Numbered from the stretch's first letter, positions 23,205 through 31,919 are shown. The stretch is DNA of 33,459 nt from Bordetella parapertussis (GCA_945911685.1 CAMEAW010000021.1:1-33459); one strand, 5' to 3'. Notes: generated by a model not told the origin, from the sequence alone. Program-made: numbers and translations.

Positions 23205-24610
23205 TTTGCGGGTTGTTGACGATGCCAAGAGGTATCGCGTTGGAAGGCATCAGCGACTTTCAGCAGTTTAGCTTCTTCAAAGTGGCGACCCACCAATTGA
23301 AACGCCAGTGGCATGTTGATGCTAGACAACCCCGCAGGTATGCTCATTGACGGAAACCCTAAATAATTTATGGCACGGCCTGCGTTAGAGAAACCACTGA
23401 TCAATTGCAAAACCTCGTCAAGCGTGCCCGTTGTGGAGGCTGCGATCGTGGGTGTTTGCACCATTAACGTTGGAATGTGTACAACATCGCAGTTGGCAAA
23501 GCAGGTGTCGAGATAGGCTTGAATCAAGTCTTGCCGAGCGTCAAGTGCTTCGCGATAGGTGATGCCGCTGTGGGTGAAACCCGGCGCTGTGCGGGCGAGC
23601 ACTTGCGAACCATATTCGTCTCGGCGGGTTTCCATCCAACGGTGATGCACTGTGGCGGCCTCAACGGTGAGTACGATCGCTGTCATCTCATGGATTTTAG
23701 CCATGTCGGGGACTTGAACATCGACCAGTAGCGCGCCTCGCGCCTTTAAAACTTCTAGGCTTGTTTTTAACGCCGCTGCAACTTCAGGATCAAGGTTCTC
23801 GCGGTAATAAGCCTCGGGCACGCCGATGCGAAGGCCCTTGATGTTGCCATCTAATGTTGCTTCGTAATCTTCATTCGCGCGGGGAGTACACCAAGGGTCG
23901 TTCGAGTTTGGCGCGCTAATATGCGTCAGGATCCGTGCACAGTCGCGCGCCGTTTGCGCCAAGGGTCCCACGCAATCCAAGGTATGCGACAGCGGAAACA
24001 CACCGGCGAAGCTAACCCGCCCCGCAGTAGGCTTGATGCCGGTCACGCCACACATTGCGGCTGGGTGTCTGATCGAGCCGCCCGTGTCGCTGCCGAGCGA
24101 TCCAAAGATCAAACGCGCCGCCACCGCGATGCCTGAGCCGCTCGAGGATCCACCACAGGCATAGGCCGGGTTCCAGGGGTTTAAGCCATGTCCATAATGT
24201 GCGTTAAAGCCGGTCGGGCTCATGGCGAACTCTGCCATATGCAGCGCACCTAAATTGACCTGTCCAGCCGCGTCAAGAGTGTTGATCGCCCAAGCATTAT
24301 TTTTGGCAACGTTGCCGCGTAGAATCTTTGATCCCACATGCATTTCAAGGCCGGCCACTTCGAGCAAATCTTTGTGCGCCAGAGGTACGCCGTGTAAAGG
24401 GGCAAGTGGTTCGCCTCGCGCTTGTTGAGTATCTAGTTTTTTTGAACGCGCCAACGCTTGGTCGTGGTCAATGCGAAATACTGCGTTGAACGTACAACCG
24501 ATTGTTTCAAGGCGGTTCAAGGACCAAGCCGTTATTTCTTGCGAACTAAATTCTTTATTCTTGATACCCTGCGCAACGCCTACTAGATCTAAATTTTCAA
24601 AAGTGGACAT
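23201..24610 (-). CDS. Amidase signature family enzyme
   Basis: A 469-residue amidase-signature hydrolase with an intact Ser-cisSer-Lys triad: K80 in LAHKDLL, S155 in CGGSSSGSG and nucleophile S179 in GSDTGGSIRHPA, each one residue from its GatA counterpart. It hydrolyses a C-N amide bond. It is not gatA by context: gatB and gatC are absent and the next gene is a dioxygenase coupled by an ATGA overlap. No signal peptide, so cytoplasmic. It is the first gene of the leftward run amidase-dioxygenase-Bug-AhpD-fold protein. dinB ends 132 bp upstream. Confidence 0.93.
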   Translation of the reverse strand: MSTFENLDLVGVAQGIKNKEFSSQEITAWSLNRLETIGCTFNAVFRIDHDQALARSKKLDTQQARGEPLAPLHGVPLAHKDLLEVAGLEMHVGSKILRGNVAKNNAWAINTLDAAGQVNLGALHMAEFAMSPTGFNAHYGHGLNPWNPAYACGGSSSGSGIAVAARLIFGSLGSDTGGSIRHPAAMCGVTGIKPTAGRVSFAGVFPLSHTLDCVGPLAQTARDCARILTHISAPNSNDPWCTPRANEDYEATLDGNIKGLRIGVPEAYYRENLDPEVAAALKTSLEVLKARGALLVDVQVPDMAKIHEMTAIVLTVEAATVHHRWMETRRDEYGSQVLARTAPGFTHSGITYREALDARQDLIQAYLDTCFANCDVVHIPTLMVQTPTIAASTTGTLDEVLQLISGFSNAGRAINYLGFPSMSIPAGLSSINMPLAFQLVGRHFEEAKLLKVADAFQRDTSWHRQQPAK

Positions 24611-24742
24611 GATAAAAATTCCGAGTGAGTTTTGGTTATCAACAACGTAGTTATCTTTAAAAGAGAATATAGTTGTTTTGTAATGGGTTGTGAACCGTTA
24701 CGCTTCTTGCAACAACCCTATTCTTTGCTTGTGTTGAGTTTG

Positions 24743-25900
24743 TCACTCAAACTCAAAAGGCAGACTTGGCTGCGCGGCCCGATCAACGTATTCGGCGGCC
24801 TGCACCGGACGTAGGCTCCCTGCACGCACGCCCAACAGGCGAATTCGCTGTTCGAGGGGCACACGTTTTAAACATTCAGTTGCAGCCAGTCGAATTTGAT
24901 GGCCATCTGTTACATCGTCTGGCAAGGTGACGTCACGCGTGATCACTTGAAAATCTGCGAACTTTAGCTTGATCCCAATGGTACGACTCGCATAGCCTTT
25001 GCGTTGAAGATCTTCAGCCAGGCGCAAGCATAGATTTGTGAATACCTCGGATAATTTCGAACGGTCATGTTTGGCATGCAAGTCGCGCTCAAAGGTGGTT
25101 TCACGACTAATAGATTTAGGCTCTGACCAAGTCACGACCTCACGCTCGTCAATCCCTTGCGCCACTTGTGCCATCCAAGCGCCGGTACTTCGTCCAAAAT
25201 GTGCCAATAACAGCTCTGTAGGCGCTGCGGCGAGATCGCCGATCGTATGAATCTCTAGAGCGGCCAGTTTCTCGTTTGCTTTCGGCCCGATACCATTAAT
25301 TTTTTTCGCAGCTAATGGCCAGATTCGTGTCTTCAACTCGTTGGGTTCCAAAATCGTAATCCCATTGGGCTTATCGAGATCAGAACAAATCTTGGATAAA
25401 AGTTTATTTGAAGTGATGCCGATCGAACAGCTTAGCCCCGTTGCGTCAAAAACTGCCTGCTTGATGCGCTTGGCAAGGCTGAGCGAATCGCCCTCTACAT
25501 GTGTCAGATCGATATAAATTTCGTCGATGCCGCGGTCTTCGACGCGCGGTGCGACCGAGGCTACCGCTTCTTTGAACAGGCGTGAGAAGTGTCGGTAGGC
25601 CTCAAAGTTTGCGGGCAGTAAGATGGCCTCGGGCGCCAAGGCGGCTGATTTCATTAATCCCATGCCAGAAAACACACCCAAGGCGCGCGCCTCGTACGTT
25701 GAGGTGGTGACAACGCCACGTCCCGCATAGCCTCGCAGACGTGAAAATTGTTTTTCACCTTCAACGTTAGTAGTCGGAGCACCGGCGTTGCGCCCGCCCA
25801 CCACGACGGCATGTCCACGCAGCTCTGGATACGTCAGCAATTCGACTGATGCGAAAAACGCATCCATATCTAAATGAGCAATTCTGCGTGGGGCGGTCAT
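24743..25900 (-). CDS. dinB: DNA polymerase IV (Y-family translesion polymerase)
   Basis: The 385-residue protein has the Y-family catalytic carboxylates D11 (HLDMDAFFASVE) and D126-E127 (GIDEIYIDLT), the little-finger domain, and a C-terminal QPSLPFEFE that matches a beta-clamp-binding motif. An insertion of about 22 residues (about 37-59, between VVVGG and RGVVTT) is, to my knowledge, characteristic of Bordetella/Burkholderia-type DinB. The polymerase bypasses lesions at the cost of fidelity. It begins only 21 bp after the amidohydrolase stop, no LexA-like box is visible upstream, and no clear ribosome-binding site precedes the ATG; it may be read through from the catabolic genes. Confidence 0.94.
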   Translation of the reverse strand: MTAPRRIAHLDMDAFFASVELLTYPELRGHAVVVGGRNAGAPTTNVEGEKQFSRLRGYAGRGVVTTSTYEARALGVFSGMGLMKSAALAPEAILLPANFEAYRHFSRLFKEAVASVAPRVEDRGIDEIYIDLTHVEGDSLSLAKRIKQAVFDATGLSCSIGITSNKLLSKICSDLDKPNGITILEPNELKTRIWPLAAKKINGIGPKANEKLAALEIHTIGDLAAAPTELLLAHFGRSTGAWMAQVAQGIDEREVVTWSEPKSISRETTFERDLHAKHDRSKLSEVFTNLCLRLAEDLQRKGYASRTIGIKLKFADFQVITRDVTLPDDVTDGHQIRLAATECLKRVPLEQRIRLLGVRAGSLRPVQAAEYVDRAAQPSLPFEFE

Positions 25901-25921
25901 GGGGCCCAGTGTATCGGCGAC

Positions 25922-26818
25922 TCAATTAAAAACATAAAGTTCGGCGGGATTATTGACCAAAATCTGCTCAATGACTGCGCGCTTGTTTGTCCAGCGCATC
26001 AACATATCCAGCATGTTGGCATCATTGGGTTTAACGGCCTCAGTGGGGTGTGGCCAGTCGCTGCCCCACACGAGGCGTTTGGGTGCCTTGTCAAGCCAGT
26101 GACGCGCGACCGCATCGACATCTAAAAAATCACCCGCTTCGCCAACTTGGCTGTCTAAGTAGGCGCCCGAAAGCTTGATCCAGGTGCGGCCTCGCGTCAA
26201 CAGGTCTTCAACGATTCGTACGGCCGGGTGGTCAAGCCCCAGAGGCTGCGGCAAGCGCGTCATATGATCAAACACAATTTGGGTCGGTAGGCGCTTAAGC
26301 ATCGCTGCGTGTTCAACGATTTGATCTGCGGTCCAGTGTAATTGCAGATGCCAGCCTAGCTTGACAATACGTGCAGCTAAAGGTTCGACCATCTCAAAGC
26401 TCGCCGCTGCATTTTTGGGTGTGTAAAGAGAGAAGCGTACTCCACGAATCCCGCCTGCATCCAGCGTTTTGAGGGTAGCGTCGCTCACATCGCTGCGTAA
26501 GACGGCGACACCACGCGCGCGGTCGAAACCAAGTTGCGCGATCGCATCAAGTGTTACGTCATTGTTGACGCCGTAGTTGCGTGGCGTCACGATCACTGCA
26601 CGCTCTGTGCCTAAACGCTTTTGTAATAGTCGATATGCGTGAACTGTGGCCGGTTCGTGTAGGGCCGCAGCGTCGGCCGACTGTGGAAATCTTGCATCGT
26701 AAATATGCAAGTGACAATCACAGGCCTTCGAAGGTACATGCATAGCGGGGATGTTGGCGCCGGCAGAGTTCGGGACGAGAATTGCTTCGGGTGATGTCGC
26801 TGATACCGGGATAGTCAT
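25922..26818 (-). CDS. Amidohydrolase-related (LigI-like) hydrolase
   Basis: This 298-residue protein is of the amidohydrolase family 2 / 2-pyrone-4,6-dicarboxylate lactonase type. It has the N-terminal CDCHLHIYD (H36, H38), an internal VFDHMTRLPQP near residue 187, and the C-terminal LVWGSDWPHP with the catalytic aspartate. LigI and relatives hydrolyse lactones of dicarboxylates. It follows the CoA-transferase gene by 31 bp and precedes dinB. A lactone or related ester of a carboxylic acid imported by the fifth Bug receptor would be a reasonable substrate; this is inference. Confidence 0.88.
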   Translation of the reverse strand: MTIPVSATSPEAILVPNSAGANIPAMHVPSKACDCHLHIYDARFPQSADAAALHEPATVHAYRLLQKRLGTERAVIVTPRNYGVNNDVTLDAIAQLGFDRARGVAVLRSDVSDATLKTLDAGGIRGVRFSLYTPKNAAASFEMVEPLAARIVKLGWHLQLHWTADQIVEHAAMLKRLPTQIVFDHMTRLPQPLGLDHPAVRIVEDLLTRGRTWIKLSGAYLDSQVGEAGDFLDVDAVARHWLDKAPKRLVWGSDWPHPTEAVKPNDANMLDMLMRWTNKRAVIEQILVNNPAELYVFN

Positions 26819-26849
26819 GTTTTTTTTCTGAACTCTGATGCTGGGATCG

Positions 26850-28055
26850 TCAGGTCTTTTTGTTGTCTTTGCGCAAGCGCTTTGCTTCGCTTCGAATCAG
26901 GTCGGTGTGCTGTCCGAGTGTGGGTGCGGCGAACGGATCTGGGCCGGGTGTACGGCTAAACTTGATCGAGCTCTTAAGTCCACGGTAAGTTCCCACGACC
27001 GGATGTTCATAATTTGTAATCAGGTCTTGACTGGCCACCTGCGGGTGCTCAAACATGTCTTCAATCGACAGGGCAGTTGAGCAGGGCACCTCTTCGCCAA
27101 AAATAGCCTCCCATTCAAGCGCTGTATGTTTCATCAGCGCCTCGCGTATTTTGGGTACGATCTCTTCTTGATGCTGCGCACGCTTACGCACGGTATCGTA
27201 GCGCTCGTTATTGGCCAACTCTTCGAGGCCAACTTTTTGACACAAGGCAGTCCAAAAATGCGGCACGTTCGCAGAGATATATAAATAGCCTTCGCGGGTA
27301 GGATGTATGCCCGTAATACCCAGCGAACGCATGTCACGGCCGACCTCGCGGCCTTCACCTTCGGCCCACACCAGTCGCGCCGATTGCAGCGTGAGCGCGG
27401 CCGCGAGTAGCGAGACACCGACAAATTGACCTTGACCAGAGCGCTCGCGTTCAAACAGAGCTGAAGAGACCGCACCGGCCACTAACGCCGAGGTGTAGTA
27501 ATCGACGATTGAGCCATACAAAATCTCAGGAGGACCGCCAGGCTTACCTTGTAGTACCGTCATGCCAGTCATCGTTTGCAAGACTTGATCAAAACCCGCT
27601 TTTTCTTTGAAGGGACCCGAGTCGCCATAGCCACTGACAGCGCAGTAAATCAAACGCGGATTCAACAGTTTTAGAGTTTCGTAACCGATGCCGATGCGCG
27701 GGGCCACGCTGGGTCTGAAGTTATGCACCAAGACATCAGCGGTTTCGATCAAGGTCAGTAGGGTAGCAAGATCAGTGGGGTCTTTGATATCAAGCACAGC
27801 CGCCAGTTTGCTGCGGTTCACACCTAAAAAAGCGCGGCTTTCTGAGGGTAACGATGAGGGATAGCGTCGAAGGTTATCGCCACTCGGTGGTTCAATCTTG
27901 ATGATTTCTGCGCCCTGATCGGCGAGCAGCGAACAACCGTAAGGCCCCGCAATATACGCAGATAGATCGACTACACGAATCCCCGATAAAGGACCCTGGC
28001 TGCCAGTTCTTTGGGGTAAGGCAGAGGCTGGCCCTGGTAATGATGGTTGTGTCAT
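26850..28055 (-). CDS. Family III (CaiB/BaiF) CoA-transferase
   Basis: The 401-residue protein shows the family III CoA-transferase features: IRVVDLSAYIAGPYGCSLLADQGAEIIKIE near the N-terminus, NRSKLAAVLDIK, VLVHNFRPSV, and the likely catalytic aspartate D156 in KAGFDQVLQTMTG. It would move CoA between an acyl-CoA donor and a carboxylic acid. The ATG at 28055 was chosen, with GAGTGAG upstream; a GTG at 28064 that overlaps the Bug stop by GTGA is the alternative. The gene lies directly behind the fifth Bug receptor, so the imported acid may be activated here. Acceptor unknown. Confidence 0.92.
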   Translation of the reverse strand: MTQPSLPGPASALPQRTGSQGPLSGIRVVDLSAYIAGPYGCSLLADQGAEIIKIEPPSGDNLRRYPSSLPSESRAFLGVNRSKLAAVLDIKDPTDLATLLTLIETADVLVHNFRPSVAPRIGIGYETLKLLNPRLIYCAVSGYGDSGPFKEKAGFDQVLQTMTGMTVLQGKPGGPPEILYGSIVDYYTSALVAGAVSSALFERERSGQGQFVGVSLLAAALTLQSARLVWAEGEGREVGRDMRSLGITGIHPTREGYLYISANVPHFWTALCQKVGLEELANNERYDTVRKRAQHQEEIVPKIREALMKHTALEWEAIFGEEVPCSTALSIEDMFEHPQVASQDLITNYEHPVVGTYRGLKSSIKFSRTPGPDPFAAPTLGQHTDLIRSEAKRLRKDNKKT

Positions 28056-28060
28056 AAAAC

Positions 28061-29044
28061 TCACTCGGGTTGAATGTTCGCGGCCTGAGCAACGCGCTTC
28101 CAGCGCGCTAACTCAGTTGATAAATGTTGTGCAAAGGCCTCGGTGCTCATCGGAGCGGCGCTTGCACCTTCTTTAATAAAAAAGTTTTTCATTTCGTCAG
28201 CGGTGATGGCCTTGTTGATGCTGGCGTTGAGTTGCGCAACGATTGGACCCGGTGTATTGGCTGGCGCAAGCACACCCCACCAAAGCTCAACAGCGCTCTG
28301 CGCGTAGCCCATTTCGCCCAAAGAGCGAATCGAGGGCGCCACGTCGCTGCGTGCCGCAGTGCTGACCGCTAAAGCTCGGATTTTGTCGCCAGTGACCTGT
28401 GCGAGTAACGACGGCGCACTGGCAATCAGCAAATCGATTTGTCCTCCCATCAGATCTGTCACGGCAGGGCTCATACCTTTGTAAGGCACGTGCGTGAGCT
28501 TGATCTGCGCGGCTTCAGCCAAAATTTCTGTGGCAAATTGATTGATGCTGCCAACCCCAGAGGTGCCATAGTTCAGTTTTGCTGGGTGTGCCTTTGCAAA
28601 AACGATAAGATCTTCAAGCGACTGAAACGGCGTGTGTTTGCCTACGGTGATCAATAGCGGGCCTTTAGCCAGCATGGCAACGGGTGCAAAACTTGTTTGC
28701 GCATCGTATGGAAGATTCGTTCGGATAGCAGCCCCGGTGGTGAAAGTAGAGGACAGCACAACCAAGGTGTAGCCATCGGCCGGAGCCTTGGCGAGCAGCA
28801 TATTGGCAAGAATCCCACCCGCTGCTGGCTTGTTCTCAACGACTACGGCAACGCCTAGCGCCGTTTGAAGTTGCTTACCAATCGCGCGTGCAAAGATATC
28901 GTTCGAGCCGCCCGCAGCGCTACCCACCAAAAGAGTGATAGGCTTGTTAGGAAATGTGGTTTGGGCAAGAAGTGCCGGAGGCAGGCAGATCAAGGCAAAC
29001 GTGGCTATCAGGCCCAAAAACATGGATGTACGATCTTTGTGCAT
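28061..29044 (-). CDS. Bug/TctC-family periplasmic solute-binding protein 5
   Basis: A 327-residue Bug protein. After the signal peptide (MHKDRTSMFLGLIATFALICLPPALLAQ) come FPNKPITLLVGSAAGGSNDIFARAIG, ENKPAAGGILANMLLAKAPADGYTLVVLSS and VPYKGMSPAVTDLMGGQIDLL. It is first in the leftward run Bug5, CoA-transferase, amidohydrolase, dinB, nearly touching the CoA-transferase gene. The upstream ribosome-binding site is weak. It is divergent from Bug6 with 82 bp between the two starts, so the two receptors share a control region but look clearly different in their ligand-contact loops. Confidence 0.93.
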   Translation of the reverse strand: MHKDRTSMFLGLIATFALICLPPALLAQTTFPNKPITLLVGSAAGGSNDIFARAIGKQLQTALGVAVVVENKPAAGGILANMLLAKAPADGYTLVVLSSTFTTGAAIRTNLPYDAQTSFAPVAMLAKGPLLITVGKHTPFQSLEDLIVFAKAHPAKLNYGTSGVGSINQFATEILAEAAQIKLTHVPYKGMSPAVTDLMGGQIDLLIASAPSLLAQVTGDKIRALAVSTAARSDVAPSIRSLGEMGYAQSAVELWWGVLAPANTPGPIVAQLNASINKAITADEMKNFFIKEGASAAPMSTEAFAQHLSTELARWKRVAQAANIQPE

Positions 29045-29050
29045 GGTTCA

Positions 29051-29056
29051 TATAAT
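29051..29056 (+). promoter_or_regulatory. Possible -10 element between divergent Bug genes
   Basis: A consensus TATAAT lies 71-76 bp before the Bug6 start in the short intergenic region between Bug5 and Bug6. No convincing -35 hexamer was found at 16-18 bp spacing, and the same AT-rich spot reads TATTAT on the minus strand, so direction is uncertain. Confidence 0.3.
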
Positions 29057-29126
29057 AGATTTAGATGAATAGCACTTACTTTACTCGGTTTAGGCAATAT
29101 TCAAAAAGCAACATACAGGGGCAGGC

Positions 29127-30107
29127 ATGTTTAAACTGATTGGCGGTAGGCTTGGCGCGGGCTTGGTAGCGTTGTTTTGCGCTTCAAACGCGCTGGCACA
29201 GACTGAGTCGGCCGAGCGTTTCCCTACAAAACCTATCCGTTTGATCGTGGGTTTTGCACCGGGCGGTGGCACCGACTCTGCGGCGCGCACAATCGCGGTC
29301 AAGCTGTCTGCTTTGTTAGGTCAACCCGTTGTGGTTGAAAACCGTCCAGGAGCCGGAGGCAATATCGCCTGTGAAGCGATCGCCAGAGCCTTGCCCGATG
29401 GCTATACGCTTGGGTTGGCTAACGTCGGCTCAATGGCAGTCAACCCTCACATGCCAGGCGGTACAACCTACCAACCGTTAAAAGATTTTGAGATGATCTC
29501 GGGTGGGGTGACGTTTGGCAACGTGTTGGTGGTACGTGCCGACTCACCCATTCAAACATTGGCTGATTTTATTGCTGCGGCAAAAGATAAAGCTAAGCCG
29601 TTGTTTTATGGCTCGGCTGGTTTAGGTAGCGCCGGGCATCTTGCAGGCGAGTTGTTGCAGTCGCGCGCAGGGACTGTGGCCGAGCATATTAATTACAAAG
29701 GTGGGGGCCCAGTGATGACCGATCTACTCGCCGGTAACATTCAGGCGGTCTTTGCCAGTGCGCCGACCGCAGTGCCTCAAATCAAAGGGGGCAAGTTACG
29801 TGGCTTAGCCGTCACAGGCGTCAAGCGTGAGGCCTCTTTACCCGACGTACCTACGATGGCCGAGCAAGGCTTTGAAAAATACCAAGCGACTAACTGGTAT
29901 GGTTTCATTGCGCCAGCGCGCACACCCTCAGACATCATTAACAAGCTCAACCAAGCGATTGTTGCGTCGTTGCATGACACGGTCACGCTCGAGCGTTTAA
30001 ATGGCGCATCGATGGCGGCTGACCCCACCACACCTCAAGAGATGCGAGCTTTTGTTGCTCAAGAATATGAGACCTGGGGTAAGGTCGTGCGAACTCTTAA
30101 GTTTTGA
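29127..30107 (+). CDS. Bug/TctC-family periplasmic solute-binding protein 6
   Basis: A 326-residue Bug protein: signal peptide MFKLIGGRLGAGLVALFCASNALAQ, then FPTKPIRLIVGFAPGGGTDSAARTI, ENRPGAGGNIACEAIARALPDGYTLGLAN and INYKGGGPVMTDLLAGNIQAV. This is the most canonical of the six. It is a single-gene unit ending at the bidirectional terminator at 30161-30195 and divergent from Bug5. No enzyme gene is attached to it, so it may serve a transporter encoded elsewhere or act as a sensor protein. Ligand unknown. Confidence 0.93.
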   Translation: MFKLIGGRLGAGLVALFCASNALAQTESAERFPTKPIRLIVGFAPGGGTDSAARTIAVKLSALLGQPVVVENRPGAGGNIACEAIARALPDGYTLGLANVGSMAVNPHMPGGTTYQPLKDFEMISGGVTFGNVLVVRADSPIQTLADFIAAAKDKAKPLFYGSAGLGSAGHLAGELLQSRAGTVAEHINYKGGGPVMTDLLAGNIQAVFASAPTAVPQIKGGKLRGLAVTGVKREASLPDVPTMAEQGFEKYQATNWYGFIAPARTPSDIINKLNQAIVASLHDTVTLERLNGASMAADPTTPQEMRAFVAQEYETWGKVVRTLKF

Positions 30108-30160
30108 TTGAAGATCCGCTTCCCCGTCCTAAAGACCGAAGCTTTCCGCGCAGTCCAGTA

Positions 30161-30195
30161 AAAAAAACGCCACGACAAATGAGTCGTGGCGTTTT
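30161..30195. terminator. Bidirectional rho-independent terminator (Bug6 / terC)
   Basis: A perfect GC-rich 9-bp stem CGCCACGAC/GTCGTGGCG (30168-30176 with 30183-30191), lengthened by four A:T pairs, surrounds a 6-nt loop. The A7 tract at 30161-30167 gives a strong U-tract leftward (for terC); TTTT at 30192-30195 gives a weaker one rightward (for Bug6). Confidence 0.88.
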
Positions 30196-30246
30196 GCGCA
30201 ATGCGAGTACCCAGCCGTTGTGCTGTCTAAAGCACAACGAATGACG

Positions 30247-30939
30247 TTAATCGGATTTTTCTTGGTGCTTCTTTAATAGCACTTTACCCATGATGAGTAC
30301 GATTGCCGTGGTAATAATGGGACCAACATACATATGATGCATGTAAGGTGCATTGGCTTCGAGCCAGCCACTGACCGCAGGATCAGTCACTGCCATTTCG
30401 CCCGCTACCCAACCTAACAAGCCGCCACCAATCGTGATAATGATTGGAAAACGCTCCATGACTTTCAGTAACAGTGAGGCACCAAAAATCACCAAGGGGA
30501 TACTGACCGCCAAACCGATAATCAGCAGAGGCATGCTGCCTTTTGCGGCGGCTGCAACACCTAGTACGTTATCTAAGCTCATGACCAAATCGGCAAGTAG
30601 GATCGTCTTGATCGCGGCCGCTAGGCTACTGCTTGAAGACACATTCTCTTCGCCTTCATCCGAACTTAATAGCTGGATGCCAATCCAAACCAGCAACACT
30701 GCGCCAACGAGCTTCAAGTAAGGCAATGTAAGTAACTTCACAGCAAAAATGGTCAGCACGACTCGCATGAGGATCGCGGCAGCGGAACCCCAAAAGATGG
30801 CAAGCTTCTGTTGTTTAGGAGGCAAAGATCGCGCAGCCAAGGCAATAACTACAGCGTTATCGCCCGACAACACAATATTGACTAAAAGAATTTGACCCAG
30901 AGGGATCCAGAACTCATGTAAAGAGAGAGAGAAGTCCAT
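30247..30939 (-). CDS. TerC-family membrane protein (YjbE-like)
   Basis: A 230-residue integral membrane protein with about seven hydrophobic helices and the duplicated TerC-family signature: LSGDNAVVIALAA (near residue 25) and DLVMSLDNVLGVAAAAKG (near 118), whose Asp/Asn residues are thought to bind metal. YjbE/YkoY-type proteins are linked to manganese export or metalation of secreted proteins. An acidic, serine-rich loop (SSDEGEENVSSSSS) separates the halves. The ATG at 30939 was chosen over an upstream in-frame start at 30990 because it gives the usual N-terminus. It ends at the terminator at 30161-30195. No yybP-ykoY riboswitch core was recognised in the 200-bp leader. Confidence 0.9.
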   Translation of the reverse strand: MDFSLSLHEFWIPLGQILLVNIVLSGDNAVVIALAARSLPPKQQKLAIFWGSAAAILMRVVLTIFAVKLLTLPYLKLVGAVLLVWIGIQLLSSDEGEENVSSSSSLAAAIKTILLADLVMSLDNVLGVAAAAKGSMPLLIIGLAVSIPLVIFGASLLLKVMERFPIIITIGGGLLGWVAGEMAVTDPAVSGWLEANAPYMHHMYVGPIITTAIVLIMGKVLLKKHQEKSD

Positions 30940-31139
30940 AGTTTTTTTATGATGTGGATTAGGTTGAAGGGGAAAAAAATCATGAAACACACTGAAGTTT
31001 ACACTGTGGCTGTGGGCAGTAACGAGGTGTCGCTAATTAGGTTCTACGACTGCGTAGGCTGTTTAGTTGTTGACTCAAGTCGATTTTTGGCGGCGCGGCA
31101 GTGGGTGTTGACAGGGTGTCAGATCGTCATGCCACTGAG

Positions 31140-31835
31140 TTAGTCTAAAAATTTCGCAAAGCCGTCTAGCGGTTCGCGTTCGCTGATCAGCGTATTTTCA
31201 ATTTGACTCATGTCTGCAACACCTAAGGCTAACCCGCACATCACAACCTCTTGTTCAGGGATGCCGGTCACACGCCTGATGACGGGGTGAAACCGGTTAA
31301 AGGCGGCTTGGGCACAGGTGTCTAAGCCGCGGCCCCGCGCGGCAATCATCAGGCTTTGCAAGAAGCAGCCAAAGTCAAGCCATGAACCGGTGTTCATTTT
31401 GCGTTCGACTGTAAAAATCATACCAACGGGTGCACCAAAAAAAGCGTAGTTTTTTCCGTGTTGTGCATGCATGCCAGCTTTGTCGTCACGGCCTAAGCCT
31501 AACAATTTATAAAGATCAAGGCCGACTTTGCGTCGGCGTTCTAAGTAAGGCGAGCTCCAATCAGTTGGGTAATAGCGATAGTCTTCAGTAAGCGCCTCAA
31601 ATTGAGCTTTATCTCGGTAAACCGCCAAAATTTCAGCGGTCAGGCGCTCTTTCATTTCACCCATCAGCACGTAAGCCTTCCAAGGCTGGGTATTTGAACC
31701 CGAGGGCGCACGCGCTGCGACTTCAAGCATGCTGGCGATGTCTTCACGCGAAACGGGTGTCGGTAAATAAGCACGCATCGAATGACGCGAGGTAATCGCC
31801 TCATCGACAATTTTTTGTTGGCTGTTTTGAATCAC
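31140..31835 (-). CDS. Nitroreductase family FMN oxidoreductase
   Basis: A 231-residue nitroreductase-fold flavoprotein. FMN-contact elements include SRHSMRAY (residues 16-23), ARAPSGSNTQPW (41-52), and a late GRGLDTCAQAAFNRFHP segment. Such enzymes use NAD(P)H to reduce nitroaromatics, quinones or similar acceptors; the physiological substrate is rarely known. The start is a GTG at 31835; the next ATG would delete the FMN-binding arginines. A 200-bp gap, holding the inverted repeat TGACA-GGG-TGTCA at 31109-31121, separates it from terC on the same strand. Confidence 0.9.
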   Translation of the reverse strand: MIQNSQQKIVDEAITSRHSMRAYLPTPVSREDIASMLEVAARAPSGSNTQPWKAYVLMGEMKERLTAEILAVYRDKAQFEALTEDYRYYPTDWSSPYLERRRKVGLDLYKLLGLGRDDKAGMHAQHGKNYAFFGAPVGMIFTVERKMNTGSWLDFGCFLQSLMIAARGRGLDTCAQAAFNRFHPVIRRVTGIPEQEVVMCGLALGVADMSQIENTLISEREPLDGFAKFLD

Positions 31836-31919
31836 GGCAGAAGTCTCAAGGTAATGACAAGATAATCGTGGAGTGATAGTAACCTTGCTGATTGATCGTG
31901 CTCAAGCCCACGTCTTAAC

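Noticed and set aside
23201..24610. Amidase as the glutamyl-tRNA amidotransferase subunit GatA
   Set aside because: The catalytic triad fits any amidase-signature enzyme, and gatB/gatC are absent while a dioxygenase is translationally coupled downstream.
25880..25960. LexA box upstream of dinB
   Set aside because: No CTG-N10-CAG-like palindrome was found in the sequence before the start.
30940..31139. yybP-ykoY manganese riboswitch upstream of the TerC gene
   Set aside because: Such riboswitches often precede this family, but I could not find the conserved core in the minus-strand leader. A covariance-model search would decide.
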